Assembly (NCBI GenBank): GCA_036269895.1
Contig: DATBDN010000069.1
Location: 1-60,577, forward strand
From: DATBDN01 sp036269895
Lineage (GTDB): Bacteria > Actinomycetota > Thermoleophilia > Solirubrobacterales > Thermoleophilaceae
Direction: 5' to 3'
DNA length: 60,577 nucleotides
Shown here in pieces: positions 1 through 6,596 of this stretch (within the stretch, counting starts at the first letter, position 1; each line of letters opens with the position of its first letter). The notes beneath the pieces were generated by a model. It was not told the origin of the DNA. It was given only the letters and a program-made list of their open reading frames with translations, and searched no databases. A program made the position numbers and the translations under genes.

Positions 1-270
1 TTCACGGCCCGCCTCAAGGAGGCGGTCCCCAACTCGGCGATCGGCCTGGTGCTCGACCTCTCCGAGACGAGTTACCTCGACAGCTCGGGCGTCCACCTGA
101 TCTTCGACCTGGCGAGCGCCCTGCGCCGGCGCCAGCAGATACTGCACCTGGTGGTCCCGCCCGACACGTTCGTGGCCGACGTGCTCGGCGCGGTCAACTT
201 CCGCGGTACGGCGCGCGCATCGGCGACGGTGCTCGAAGCGCTGGAGGCCGTGCGCGGTACGGACTTCTAA
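1..270 (+). CDS. STAS-domain anti-sigma-factor antagonist, 5' partial
   Basis: The reading frame is open from base 1 and encodes 89 residues, so the true start lies before the window. The segment LDLSETSYLDSSGVHLI is the classic STAS core, in which the serine of DSSG is the residue phosphorylated by an anti-sigma kinase in SpoIIAA/RsbV proteins. The remaining helix-strand pattern ending near the C-terminus fits a single-domain antagonist of about 100-110 residues. It probably takes part in partner-switching control of a sigma factor; no partner kinase is visible. It converges on the MFS gene. Confidence 0.85.
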   Translation, partial: FTARLKEAVPNSAIGLVLDLSETSYLDSSGVHLIFDLASALRRRQQILHLVVPPDTFVADVLGAVNFRGTARASATVLEALEAVRGTDF

Positions 271-300
271 ACCGCGCACGGCCTTCGTTCCCTTGATCGC

Positions 301-1704
301 CTAAGCCGCTGCGGGCTCCGGCACCGCCGCGGCCTCGCGTTCCCGCCGCCGCTTGGCCGGCACGACGAGCGCGATCAGGGCGCCGGCGGCCAACACCGCC
401 GCCCCAACGGGAAGCGCGGCCGTGACGCCCGCCGAGAACGTCGCCGGCGTCGCGACGGAGCCGTTCGCCGAGAACACCGACGCGAGCACGGCGACGCCGA
501 GGACTCCGCCGAGCTCGCGGATCGCGTTGGTCGCGCCTGAGGCCTTGCCGGCTTCGGCGGTACGCACCGCCCCGAGCACCTCATTCGCGGCCGGCGCGAA
601 CACCAGCGCCATGCCGGAGCCCGCGAGCACGAACGGGATCACGAGCGAGCTGTAGGCGACAGTCGGGGAGCTCACGATCGCGAGCCACGCAATCGCCACC
701 GATTGCAGCGCCAGGCCCGTCACCAGCAGCGGCCGCGACCCGATGCGGTCGCTCAGAACACCTGCGACCGGGGCGACGAAGATTGGCATCGCCGTCCACG
801 GCAGCGTCCGGAGGCCGGCCTCGAGCGGCGAGTAGCCCTGCGCGGTCTGAAAGAACTGCGCCAGCAGGAAGATCGAGCCGAAGGCGCCGAAGAACATGGC
901 CAGCGAGACGCCGTTGGTGGCGGCGAAGGCGCGCGACCGGAAGAAGCGCATCGGCAGCATCGGTGCCGGCGCACGCAGCTCCCAGGCGACGAACGCGCCC
1001 AGCAGCACGACGCCGGCGGCCAGCGCCGCCACGACCGTGGTCGAGCTCCAGCCAAGGGCCGGTCCCCGGACGATCCCGAACACCACACCCAGCAGGCCGA
1101 CGCCGGCCAGCGCCAGGCCTGGCAGGTCGAGCGCCCGGTCGGGCCCGAACGACTCGTCGAGCCGGCGGGCGGCCAGCGGGAGCAGCACGATCCCGATAGG
1201 CACGTTCAGCCAGAAGATGTACTCCCATGAGATGCCGGAGACCACCGCACCGCCGACCAGCGGCCCGAGGGCGACGCCGAGCCCGGAGACACCTGACCAG
1301 ATGCCCAGCGCGAGGCCGCGCTTGCTCTCGTCGACGGCCTCGGACAGCAGTGTCAGGGTCAGCGGCAGCACCAGTGCCGCTCCGGCACCTTGCAGAGCGC
1401 GCGCGGCGATGAGCGCGTGCGTGCTCGGCGCAAGTGCCGCTGCGGCGCTCGACGCGGTGAAGGCGGCGATGCCGACCACGAACATGCGCCGGCGGCCGAA
1501 GCGGTCCCCCAGCGCGGCCCCGGTCAGCAGCAGCACGGCGAACGACAGCGTGTAGGCGTTGACGGTCCACTCGAGCGACTCGATCGAGGCGCCGAGACTC
1601 CTGCGAATCGACGGCAGCGCCGTCGAGACCACGAGGTTGTCGAGGGTTGTCATGAACAGCGCGATCGAGACGATCGCGAGGGTCCAGCGGGCGCGGCGGC
1701 TCAT
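301..1704 (-). CDS. MFS drug exporter, DHA2 (14-TM) family
   Basis: A 467-residue polytopic membrane protein. Key segments are the TM1 motif TLDNLVVSTALPSI, the loop GDRFGRRRMF (motif A) and LNVPIGIVL after TM6, all typical of EmrB/QacA-type proton-coupled exporters. I start it at ATG 1704 (MSRRARW) because AAGGAG lies 6 nt upstream. An earlier ATG at 1740 would place the coding start on the TGAGT-N4-ACTCA operator and has no ribosome binding site. It lies 60 bp downstream of a same-strand TetR gene with the same operator motif, so it is most likely the repressor's target. The substrate cannot be told from sequence. Confidence 0.93.
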   Translation of the reverse strand: MSRRARWTLAIVSIALFMTTLDNLVVSTALPSIRRSLGASIESLEWTVNAYTLSFAVLLLTGAALGDRFGRRRMFVVGIAAFTASSAAAALAPSTHALIAARALQGAGAALVLPLTLTLLSEAVDESKRGLALGIWSGVSGLGVALGPLVGGAVVSGISWEYIFWLNVPIGIVLLPLAARRLDESFGPDRALDLPGLALAGVGLLGVVFGIVRGPALGWSSTTVVAALAAGVVLLGAFVAWELRAPAPMLPMRFFRSRAFAATNGVSLAMFFGAFGSIFLLAQFFQTAQGYSPLEAGLRTLPWTAMPIFVAPVAGVLSDRIGSRPLLVTGLALQSVAIAWLAIVSSPTVAYSSLVIPFVLAGSGMALVFAPAANEVLGAVRTAEAGKASGATNAIRELGGVLGVAVLASVFSANGSVATPATFSAGVTAALPVGAAVLAAGALIALVVPAKRRREREAAAVPEPAAA

Positions 1705-1725
1705 TCCGCTCTCCTTGGCTGTGTG

Positions 1726-1739
1726 TGAGTGCTTACTCA
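1726..1739. promoter_or_regulatory. TetR operator in front of the MFS exporter
   Basis: TGAGTgcttACTCA is a perfect 5-bp inverted repeat with a 4-nt spacer, 22 nt upstream of the exporter ATG at 1704. The same half-sites and spacing recur at 2344-2357 in front of the TetR gene. That recurrence is the main support for calling it an operator. Confidence 0.65.
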
Positions 1740-1764
1740 TTAGTCGGGCAAATAAAAAGGCGGG

Positions 1765-2337
1765 TCAGGGCAGGTCTTTGGCCTGGCAGTAGTTCGCGAG
1801 GACGTCCGCCCAGTGCTCGTCGACCGAGCCGGCGTCTAGCGCGGCCATCACGTTCATCAGCATTCCGGTCGCGAAGAAGCGACCCACCATGACGGGGTCC
1901 ATTCCCGTCTCCCGCTCGACAAGCGCGACGAGCCGCTCGAAGGCCTTGCGGGCGGCCTCGCGGATCGCGTCGTCATTGGCTGCGGCTGCGTGCGAATGCA
2001 TCTGGAGCAGCAGCAGCTCGCGATCCTCGAGCAGCTCGCTGTAGGCCAGGCCCATCGCCTGAAGCTTGTCCTCCCCACTCCCGTGGACGCCGGCCGCAGC
2101 GGCGGCAAGGGCGTCGTAGATGCGCTGGTTGGTCCGCTCCACGATGGCGATCGCGAGGTCGCTCTTCGTCGGGAACAGCCGGAACAGGTACGCATGCGAA
2201 ATCCCCGCCCGCTTGGCGATCTCAGCCGTGGGCGTGGCGGCAATGCCACGAGCAGCCACAACCGGCAGGGCGGCCTGGAGAACGGCCTCACGACGGTCCT
2301 CCGCGGTCGACAGCGTCCGAGTGGTCGCGGGTTCCAT
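1765..2337 (-). CDS. TetR-family transcriptional repressor
   Basis: A 190-residue protein with an N-terminal TetR HTH (AEIAKRAGISHAYLFRLFPT, recognition helix included) followed by a variable ligand-binding helical domain. I start it at ATG 2337: a GTG 21 nt upstream would run through a promoter and operator. A consensus -35 and a -10 hexamer end 8 nt before this ATG, so the mRNA is probably leaderless. It likely represses itself and the MFS exporter just downstream through shared TGAGT-N4-ACTCA sites. The ligand is unknown. Confidence 0.92.
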   Translation of the reverse strand: MEPATTRTLSTAEDRREAVLQAALPVVAARGIAATPTAEIAKRAGISHAYLFRLFPTKSDLAIAIVERTNQRIYDALAAAAAGVHGSGEDKLQAMGLAYSELLEDRELLLLQMHSHAAAANDDAIREAARKAFERLVALVERETGMDPVMVGRFFATGMLMNVMAALDAGSVDEHWADVLANYCQAKDLP

Positions 2338-2340
2338 GGG

Positions 2341-2374
2341 GAGTGAGTATGCACTCACTCACACCACCTGTCAA
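2341..2374 (-). promoter_or_regulatory. TetR promoter with embedded operator
   Basis: On the minus strand TTGACA (2374-2369) and CATACT (2351-2346) are separated by exactly 17 nt. The palindrome TGAGTatgcACTCA (2344-2357, extendable to 8-bp arms at 2341-2360) covers the -10 box. Bound repressor would block RNA polymerase, so this is an autoregulatory site. The -10 lies 8 nt before ATG 2337. Confidence 0.7.
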
Positions 2375-2382
2375 CCCAAGAT

Positions 2383-2431
2383 CTAAGTCGCTTACTGATA
2401 GGGGTCAGACCCTTAAGCGTTAGTGACTTAG
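2383..2431. repeat. Palindromic element containing the acetyltransferase stop codon
   Basis: The outer arms CTAAGTCGCTTAC and GTTAGTGACTTAG pair over 13 bp with two mismatches. Inside is a second palindrome, GGGTCAGACCC. The right arm contains the TAA stop of the acetyltransferase (2428-2430). It shares CTTAAGCGT with the element at 8241-8288 and GGGTCAGA-type core sequence with 19006-19036. It could act as a terminator, but there is no T-tract. Confidence 0.6.
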
Positions 2432-2967
2432 ATTTCGCGGACGACTCGGCAGGGATTGCCGACTGCGACCACTCGTGGTGGGACGTTGCGCGTCACGACG
2501 CTGCCCGCTCCGATCACGGTCCCTGCTCCCACCCTCACGCCCGGACACAGGATCGCGCCGCCGCCGATCCAGGCGTCGTCCTCGATCGTGATCGGCTGCC
2601 CGTTCTCGAGCCCGGTCGCGCGCGTCTCCACGTCCAGCGGGTGATCGGCGGCCAGGACCTGCACCGCTGATGCGATCTGCACGCGGTCACCGATCGTGAC
2701 CGGCACGACGTCGAGGATCACGCAGTTGAAGTTCAGGAAGACGCCCGCGCCGAGCGTGATGTTGAAGCCGTAGTCGCAGAAGAACGGCGGCCGGACCCAG
2801 GAGTCCTCACCGACGCTGCCGAGCAGCTCCCGCAGCGCCGCCACGTCGCCGTCCGCGTTGTATTTCCGCATCAGCTGCTCGCAGCGCGCACGATCTGCGA
2901 CCAGCTCCGGATCGCCGGCGTGGTACAGCTCGCCGGCGAGCATCTTGTCCTTCTCGGACCTGGTCAG
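2428..2967 (-). CDS. Maltose/galactoside O-acetyltransferase (LbH fold)
   Basis: An acetyl-CoA-dependent sugar acetyltransferase of the Maa/LacA/NodL family. It has the N-terminal MLAGELYHAGDPEL helix segment, hexapeptide repeats forming a left-handed beta helix, the catalytic histidine in AADHPLD, and the C-terminal GNPCRVVREI. The first ATG (2943) would cut off the family N-terminus. Reading upstream gives T-R-S-E-K-D-K before it, as in known Maa proteins, and the only plausible initiator is CTG 2967, which overlaps the TGA stop of the preceding CNBD gene (CTGA). If CTG is wrong, the start is 2943. It is probably co-transcribed with the CNBD gene. Confidence 0.9.
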   Translation of the reverse strand: MTRSEKDKMLAGELYHAGDPELVADRARCEQLMRKYNADGDVAALRELLGSVGEDSWVRPPFFCDYGFNITLGAGVFLNFNCVILDVVPVTIGDRVQIASAVQVLAADHPLDVETRATGLENGQPITIEDDAWIGGGAILCPGVRVGAGTVIGAGSVVTRNVPPRVVAVGNPCRVVREI

Positions 2968-3365
2968 CTGTCGCCGACCGGCTGCCGCCGCTGCTCGATC
3001 GCAGCCTCGAGCTTCTCCATCACCGGACCGAGCTGACTGCGCATGCGGCGCAGGTCCCAGCCGGTCAGCGTGACCAGCCGCATGCGTGTCTTCGCGACGA
3101 CGGTCGCGTTGCGTTGCTGCTTCTCGAGCACGCCGGCCTCGCCGAAGAAGTCGCCCGGCCCGAGCTCCGCGACCACGTCACCGCCAACGATCACCTGCGC
3201 GGTTCCGTCGACGATCGCAAAGAGGTCGTAGGCGTAGCCGCCCTGGTCGACAAGGTGCTTGCCTTCCGAGACCGTGACCTCATCGGCGTAGGTCGCCAAT
3301 GCGTTGAGGTCGTCCTCCGAGAGATCGCTGAAGAGCGGGATCTGTCTGAGCTCCTGTGCGTCCAT
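2964..3365 (-). CDS. Stand-alone cyclic-nucleotide-binding domain protein
   Basis: At 133 residues this is essentially a single CNBD beta-roll. It starts IPLFSDLSEDDLNALA and contains the phosphate-binding cassette PGDFFGEAGVLEKQQRNAT, where the arginine contacts the cyclic phosphate. There is no DNA-binding or kinase domain. A TAGGAT hexamer lies 8 nt before ATG 3365, suggesting a leaderless transcript. Its stop overlaps the probable CTG start of the acetyltransferase. Such solo domains may act as Crp-like sensors or bind a partner; the ligand is not determinable here. Confidence 0.9.
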   Translation of the reverse strand: MDAQELRQIPLFSDLSEDDLNALATYADEVTVSEGKHLVDQGGYAYDLFAIVDGTAQVIVGGDVVAELGPGDFFGEAGVLEKQQRNATVVAKTRMRLVTLTGWDLRRMRSQLGPVMEKLEAAIEQRRQPVGDS

Positions 3366-3373
3366 TGGCGCGC

Positions 3374-3379
3374 ATCCTA
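3374..3379 (-). promoter_or_regulatory. Probable leaderless -10 for the CNBD gene
   Basis: TAGGAT on the minus strand sits 8 nt before ATG 3365; there is no Shine-Dalgarno sequence. It belongs to the recurring xAxxxT hexamers found 6-8 nt from start codons in this window. Confidence 0.5.
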
Positions 3380-3386
3380 AGCGGCT

Positions 3387-3842
3387 TCAGGCTTCGAGGT
3401 AATAGTCAAGCCACTGCTCGCGGACGCCCCCGACGGCGTCGTACAGCGCCTGTGCGGTGTCGTTGTCAAGAGCCGTCTGCCATTGGAGGATCGCCGCGCC
3501 GCGTTCGCGCACGGCCTCGAGGCAGGCGCGAATGAGCGCCTCCCCCACTCCGCGCCGCCGCGCCTCGGGCGCGGTGAACAAGTCGTTCATCAGGCCGATC
3601 CGCTCCGCGCGGCTCGTCGACCACAGCCAGTAGACGGTGGCGAAGCCGAGCGGCGTGCCGTCGTCGCTGTCGCGCGCGATCAGCTGCAGACCCTCGTGCT
3701 CCGGGTTCGCGATCAGCGCGCCCGAGAGCGCCAGTAGCGCTTCGTCGCTCGGGTTCACCTCGTAGAAGTCGGAGTAACCGCGCATGAGCGGCAGCAGGTC
3801 AGGCAGGTCGGCGGTGCCGACGCGTGTGATCTCGACGCTCAC
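3387..3842 (-). CDS. GNAT N-acetyltransferase
   Basis: A 151-residue GNAT starting at GTG 3842 (MSVEITRVGTADLPDLLPLM). The acetyl-CoA pyrophosphate loop is visible in LFTAPEARRRGVGEALI (R-x2-G-x-G-x-A type), followed by the beta5 region and a C-terminal LYDAVGGVREQWLDYYLEA. The open frame continues upstream, but only as a shadow of the preceding GNAT. The product begins 28 nt after that gene ends. The substrate is unknown; small amine or amino-acid acetylation is possible. Confidence 0.88.
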   Translation of the reverse strand: MSVEITRVGTADLPDLLPLMRGYSDFYEVNPSDEALLALSGALIANPEHEGLQLIARDSDDGTPLGFATVYWLWSTSRAERIGLMNDLFTAPEARRRGVGEALIRACLEAVRERGAAILQWQTALDNDTAQALYDAVGGVREQWLDYYLEA

Positions 3843-3870
3843 TACGTCTGCGAGTCGGGCATGGCGCCGA

Positions 3871-4473
3871 TCATTGCATGTCGCGGAACATGAACCAGAG
3901 CGTCGCGCCACGGGGCAGCGGCGCCTCACTGGTGGGTTGGAACCCGAACGAGCCGTAGTAGGGCAGGTTGGCCGGCTTCGCCGTGTCCAGGTACGTCGGG
4001 ACATCCAGCTCCTCGGCGCGCGCGATCGCGGTCGACAGCAGCGCCCTCCCCACTCCGCTCCGCTGGGCCGCCGGCGCGACCGTGAGCATCCAGACGAACA
4101 GGTGCGGGTCGGCCGGGTGTCCCTTGTGCATCGTCTGATCGGCTCCCAGCGAACGCAACAGCACCGCGGGCCCCGCGAGCACCGGCCCCAGTGCCTGGGC
4201 CACCAGCGCCGACACCGGCGGCGGTGGCCACTGTCCCGGGTCGAGGCTGCTGAGCACGCCGACCGTGCGGCCGTCGCGCTCGACCTGCCAGATACGCCCT
4301 CCGCGCCGCGCACACACGTTCAGGACCCCCCGGCAGACACGCCGGATGTAGCGATGCCGCCGCGCCGGATCGTCCGGTCCCACGGCAGACCAGCCGGGAT
4401 CGTCCATGAACGCGTCCGCCATGACGATGCTCGCCTCGTCGAAACGGTCCGCCCGAAGATCGGTCACATCCAC
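3871..4473 (-). CDS. GNAT N-acetyltransferase
   Basis: A 200-residue GNAT whose C-terminal half carries LTVAPAAQRSGVGRALL (Q-x2-G-x-G-x-A acetyl-CoA loop) and LDTAKPANLPYYGSFGF, as in acetyltransferases that end with an F-G-F segment. I place the start at GTG 4473, with GTG 4467 equally possible; further upstream codons look like non-coding low-complexity sequence. It is divergent from the small membrane protein at 4500, only 26 bp away, and precedes a second GNAT. The substrate is unknown. Confidence 0.85.
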   Translation of the reverse strand: MDVTDLRADRFDEASIVMADAFMDDPGWSAVGPDDPARRHRYIRRVCRGVLNVCARRGGRIWQVERDGRTVGVLSSLDPGQWPPPPVSALVAQALGPVLAGPAVLLRSLGADQTMHKGHPADPHLFVWMLTVAPAAQRSGVGRALLSTAIARAEELDVPTYLDTAKPANLPYYGSFGFQPTSEAPLPRGATLWFMFRDMQ

Positions 4474-4487
4474 GGGCGCGAGTTTGC

Positions 4488-4493
4488 AAGACT
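4488..4493 (+). promoter_or_regulatory. Probable leaderless -10 for the 66-residue membrane protein
   Basis: AAGACT followed by exactly 6 nt and then ATG 4500. The arrangement is the same as AAGACT or CAGACT before 21287 and 13366. No Shine-Dalgarno sequence is present. Confidence 0.5.
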
Positions 4494-4499
4494 CGCCGC

Positions 4500-4700
4500 A
4501 TGGACACGCTGCGCCTGCCCGGCGACCCCCACGGCATCGAAGAGCCCTACGACGTGTTGGCGGCCGATGAGTTCGCGATACCCGCGCACGGCGACATGGG
4601 GCCACCAATGCTCAAGGGCGGCGGCTCGAAGACTTCGATCGTCGTCCTCGTGGCCGCCGCCCTCGCGGTGCTTGTGCTCGTCGCGCTCAGGCGACGCTGA
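4500..4700 (+). CDS. Small tail-anchored membrane protein
   Basis: 66 residues: a soluble acidic N-terminus beginning MDTLRLPGDPHGIEEPYDVL, then a glycine/serine linker and a single C-terminal hydrophobic segment (SIVVLVAAALAVLVLVAL) ending in three arginines. The positive tail suggests an N-out or tail-anchored topology. I do not recognise a family. A -10-like AAGACT lies 6 nt before the ATG. It converges on another tiny membrane gene 9 bp away. Confidence 0.65.
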   Translation: MDTLRLPGDPHGIEEPYDVLAADEFAIPAHGDMGPPMLKGGGSKTSIVVLVAAALAVLVLVALRRR

Positions 4701-4709
4701 CGCGCTCGA

Positions 4710-4844
4710 TCAATAAGCCGCGCGCCGGTGCATCAGGAACATGGCGATCGCCACGATCCCGAGCACGAACAGGATCGGGTGGACGATTGCGCCACCGGCG
4801 ATCGCGATCACCAACAGGATGATTCCCAGTATCAGCCACAGCAT
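4710..4844 (-). CDS. 44-residue two-helix membrane protein
   Basis: The frame reads MLWLILGIILLVIAIAGG, then an IVHP turn, a second hydrophobic stretch ILFVLGIVAIAMFL and a basic end MHRRAAY. It starts at ATG 4844 with a good ribosome binding site, AAAGGAG, about 9 nt upstream. Helical-hairpin peptides of this kind are widespread in actinobacteria and firmicutes, with no established role. The strong Shine-Dalgarno sequence and a composition unlike a random frame make it credible. Confidence 0.7.
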   Translation of the reverse strand: MLWLILGIILLVIAIAGGAIVHPILFVLGIVAIAMFLMHRRAAY

Positions 4845-4901
4845 CTCAGACGACTCCTTTCGCTTGCCGTGCTGACTCAATACCCGATTCGCGTCAGTTG
4901 C

Positions 4902-5843
4902 TCACCCGTCCGGGAAAGGTTGAACCTCGATCCCGTGGTCGGTTTCGCGCATACCGAGCTCGTAAGCGGCCCCGTTCGGCGTCGCGAGCCGGACCGGCGG
5001 CGCGCCCTCCTGCAGCACGTCGAGCGTAAGTTCCGCGACCGAGCAGTTGACCACGTTGTGCTCTGAGCCGTCGGGATCGGCGTAGACCCAGCCGACGAAG
5101 CGCTCGCGCGGAGCGCGCACGATCCCGCGCAGAGTCAGATCGTGCCCCGGCAGCGTGAACGAGCAGTGGTCGGGGTGCTCGTCGATCTCGGTGGAGCGGG
5201 CCTTCCCGAGTCCGCCGATGCGATGACGGTCACCGGCAAGCGACAGCGCGCCGTTCGCGACCCACGGTGTCGTCCACGGGCCGATCTTGATGCGGCCGAT
5301 GGCGAGGTCCAGCCAGGTGTTCGACCCGCGATCGTCGAAGCCCGACCCGTGCAGCCAGATCCAGCGCTCGGCGTGCTGGGAGCCCCAGTTGTGGCCGACC
5401 ATCCCGTACCACCCGTCCAGCTCGACGGGGCGATCCCCGAATGCCACGCGTCCGCTGAATCGCGCGGAGGGAAATGGGCTTGTCAACTTGGTGCGCGGAA
5501 TCGGGCCCTTGTACATCCACTCCTTCGGCAGATGGCGGAGCTCGGGCTCCGAGTGCTCGAACATCAGGTTCCAGTTCGCGTCCAGCGCGGAGCCGCGCAC
5601 GTGACGGTCCGCGAACTCGGCGTCGCCGATGCGGATGAACGCGCCGCCTCCACGCGTTACGGCGCCGGGTCCGAGGGTGACCTTCGCCGCCGACGTCGAG
5701 CTGTCGGCGAAGAGGGTGAACCAGAGCGAGCCCGTCTCAGGCTCGCCGGGCTTCTGGTGAGTCGTATATCGGATCCAGATTCCGAGGGGCTCGGCCGGGT
5801 GCGACGCCTTGAGGTACCAGCTCTCGTAGCCCATGTAGAACAC
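4902..5843 (-). CDS. AttH/CrtC-like (calycin-fold) protein
   Basis: About 310 residues, mostly beta-strand. The motif DGWYGMVGHNWGSQHAERW resembles the H-N-W-G...W region of the AttH / hydroxyneurosporene-dehydratase (CrtC) / tocopherol-cyclase-like superfamily, which holds hydrophobic substrates such as carotenoids or lipids in a double calycin barrel. There is no signal peptide or cofactor motif. The start is GTG 5843 or ATG 5834, back-to-back with the SDR gene at 5849. Assignment rests on the motif and layout only. Confidence 0.6.
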   Translation of the reverse strand: MFYMGYESWYLKASHPAEPLGIWIRYTTHQKPGEPETGSLWFTLFADSSTSAAKVTLGPGAVTRGGGAFIRIGDAEFADRHVRGSALDANWNLMFEHSEPELRHLPKEWMYKGPIPRTKLTSPFPSARFSGRVAFGDRPVELDGWYGMVGHNWGSQHAERWIWLHGSGFDDRGSNTWLDLAIGRIKIGPWTTPWVANGALSLAGDRHRIGGLGKARSTEIDEHPDHCSFTLPGHDLTLRGIVRAPRERFVGWVYADPDGSEHNVVNCSVAELTLDVLQEGAPPVRLATPNGAAYELGMRETDHGIEVQPFPDG

Positions 5844-5848
5844 AGAGC

Positions 5849-6550
5849 ATGACCGACCAGAGAACTCTTCTCATCACCGGCGCGTCCACCGGCATCGGCG
5901 CGGCAACAGCGAGGGCCGCCGTCGCGAGTGGCTGGCAGGTCGTTCTGAGCGCGCGTTCGGAGGACAAACTGCGCGCGCTCGCTGACGAACTCGGGTCTGA
6001 CAAGACGCTTGTCGTCCGTTGCGATGTGACTGAGTGGGACGACCAGCAGCGGCTCGTCGCGGAGGCGCTCGACCGTTTCGGCGGGATCGACGCGGCGTTC
6101 GCGAACGCCGGCTTCGGCGCCAAGCGCGGCTTCCTCGAGGAGGACCCGGAGTTCTGGCGCTCGATGGTGCTCACGAACGTGCTCGGCCCGGCTCTGACGA
6201 TCCGGGCGGTGCTGCCGCACTTCCTGGAGCGCGACAGCGGGCACGTCCTGATCACGAGCTCGGTCGCCGGCCGGCGCATGCTGCCGGGATCGCTCTACTC
6301 GGCGACCAAGCACGCCGCAACGGCGATGGGCGAAGCGCTGCGCTCCGAGCTGCGTCAAATGCGGCAGAACAGCACCATACGGGTGACCCTGATCGAGCCG
6401 GGCTCGGTAGATACGCCCTTCTTCGACACGCCGCCGGAGGGCGCTCTCGAGGACTCCGACATCGCCGGCGCGGTGATGTATGCGCTTGACCAGCCGCCGC
6501 GTGTGGACGTGAGCGAGATCCTGATCCGCCCGGTCGTGCAGCCGGGCTGA
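5849..6550 (+). CDS. SDR-family NAD(P)-dependent oxidoreductase
   Basis: A 233-residue classical short-chain dehydrogenase. It has TGASTGIG (cofactor loop), CDVTEWDD (adenine pocket), NAG, ITSSVAGRR and the catalytic Y-S-A-T-K, followed by PGSVDTPF. The arginine in ARSEDKL after strand 2 favours NADP(H). Only 5 bp separate its ATG from the divergent AttH-like gene. Neither side has a ribosome binding site, and TAGAAC lies 7 nt before this ATG. The substrate is unknown; the pairing suggests a shared lipid or isoprenoid substrate. Confidence 0.92.
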   Translation: MTDQRTLLITGASTGIGAATARAAVASGWQVVLSARSEDKLRALADELGSDKTLVVRCDVTEWDDQQRLVAEALDRFGGIDAAFANAGFGAKRGFLEEDPEFWRSMVLTNVLGPALTIRAVLPHFLERDSGHVLITSSVAGRRMLPGSLYSATKHAATAMGEALRSELRQMRQNSTIRVTLIEPGSVDTPFFDTPPEGALEDSDIAGAVMYALDQPPRVDVSEILIRPVVQPG

Positions 6551-6596
6551 CAGCGAACACTCGTTCCGTCTGGGCGGGGGCGTACAACCGCCCACC

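Noticed and set aside
703..1230. Long open frames on the plus strand opposite the MFS exporter.
   Set aside because: They are Arg/Gln-rich shadows of the real minus-strand gene and show no family motif; the same applies to opposite-strand frames throughout this GC-rich window.
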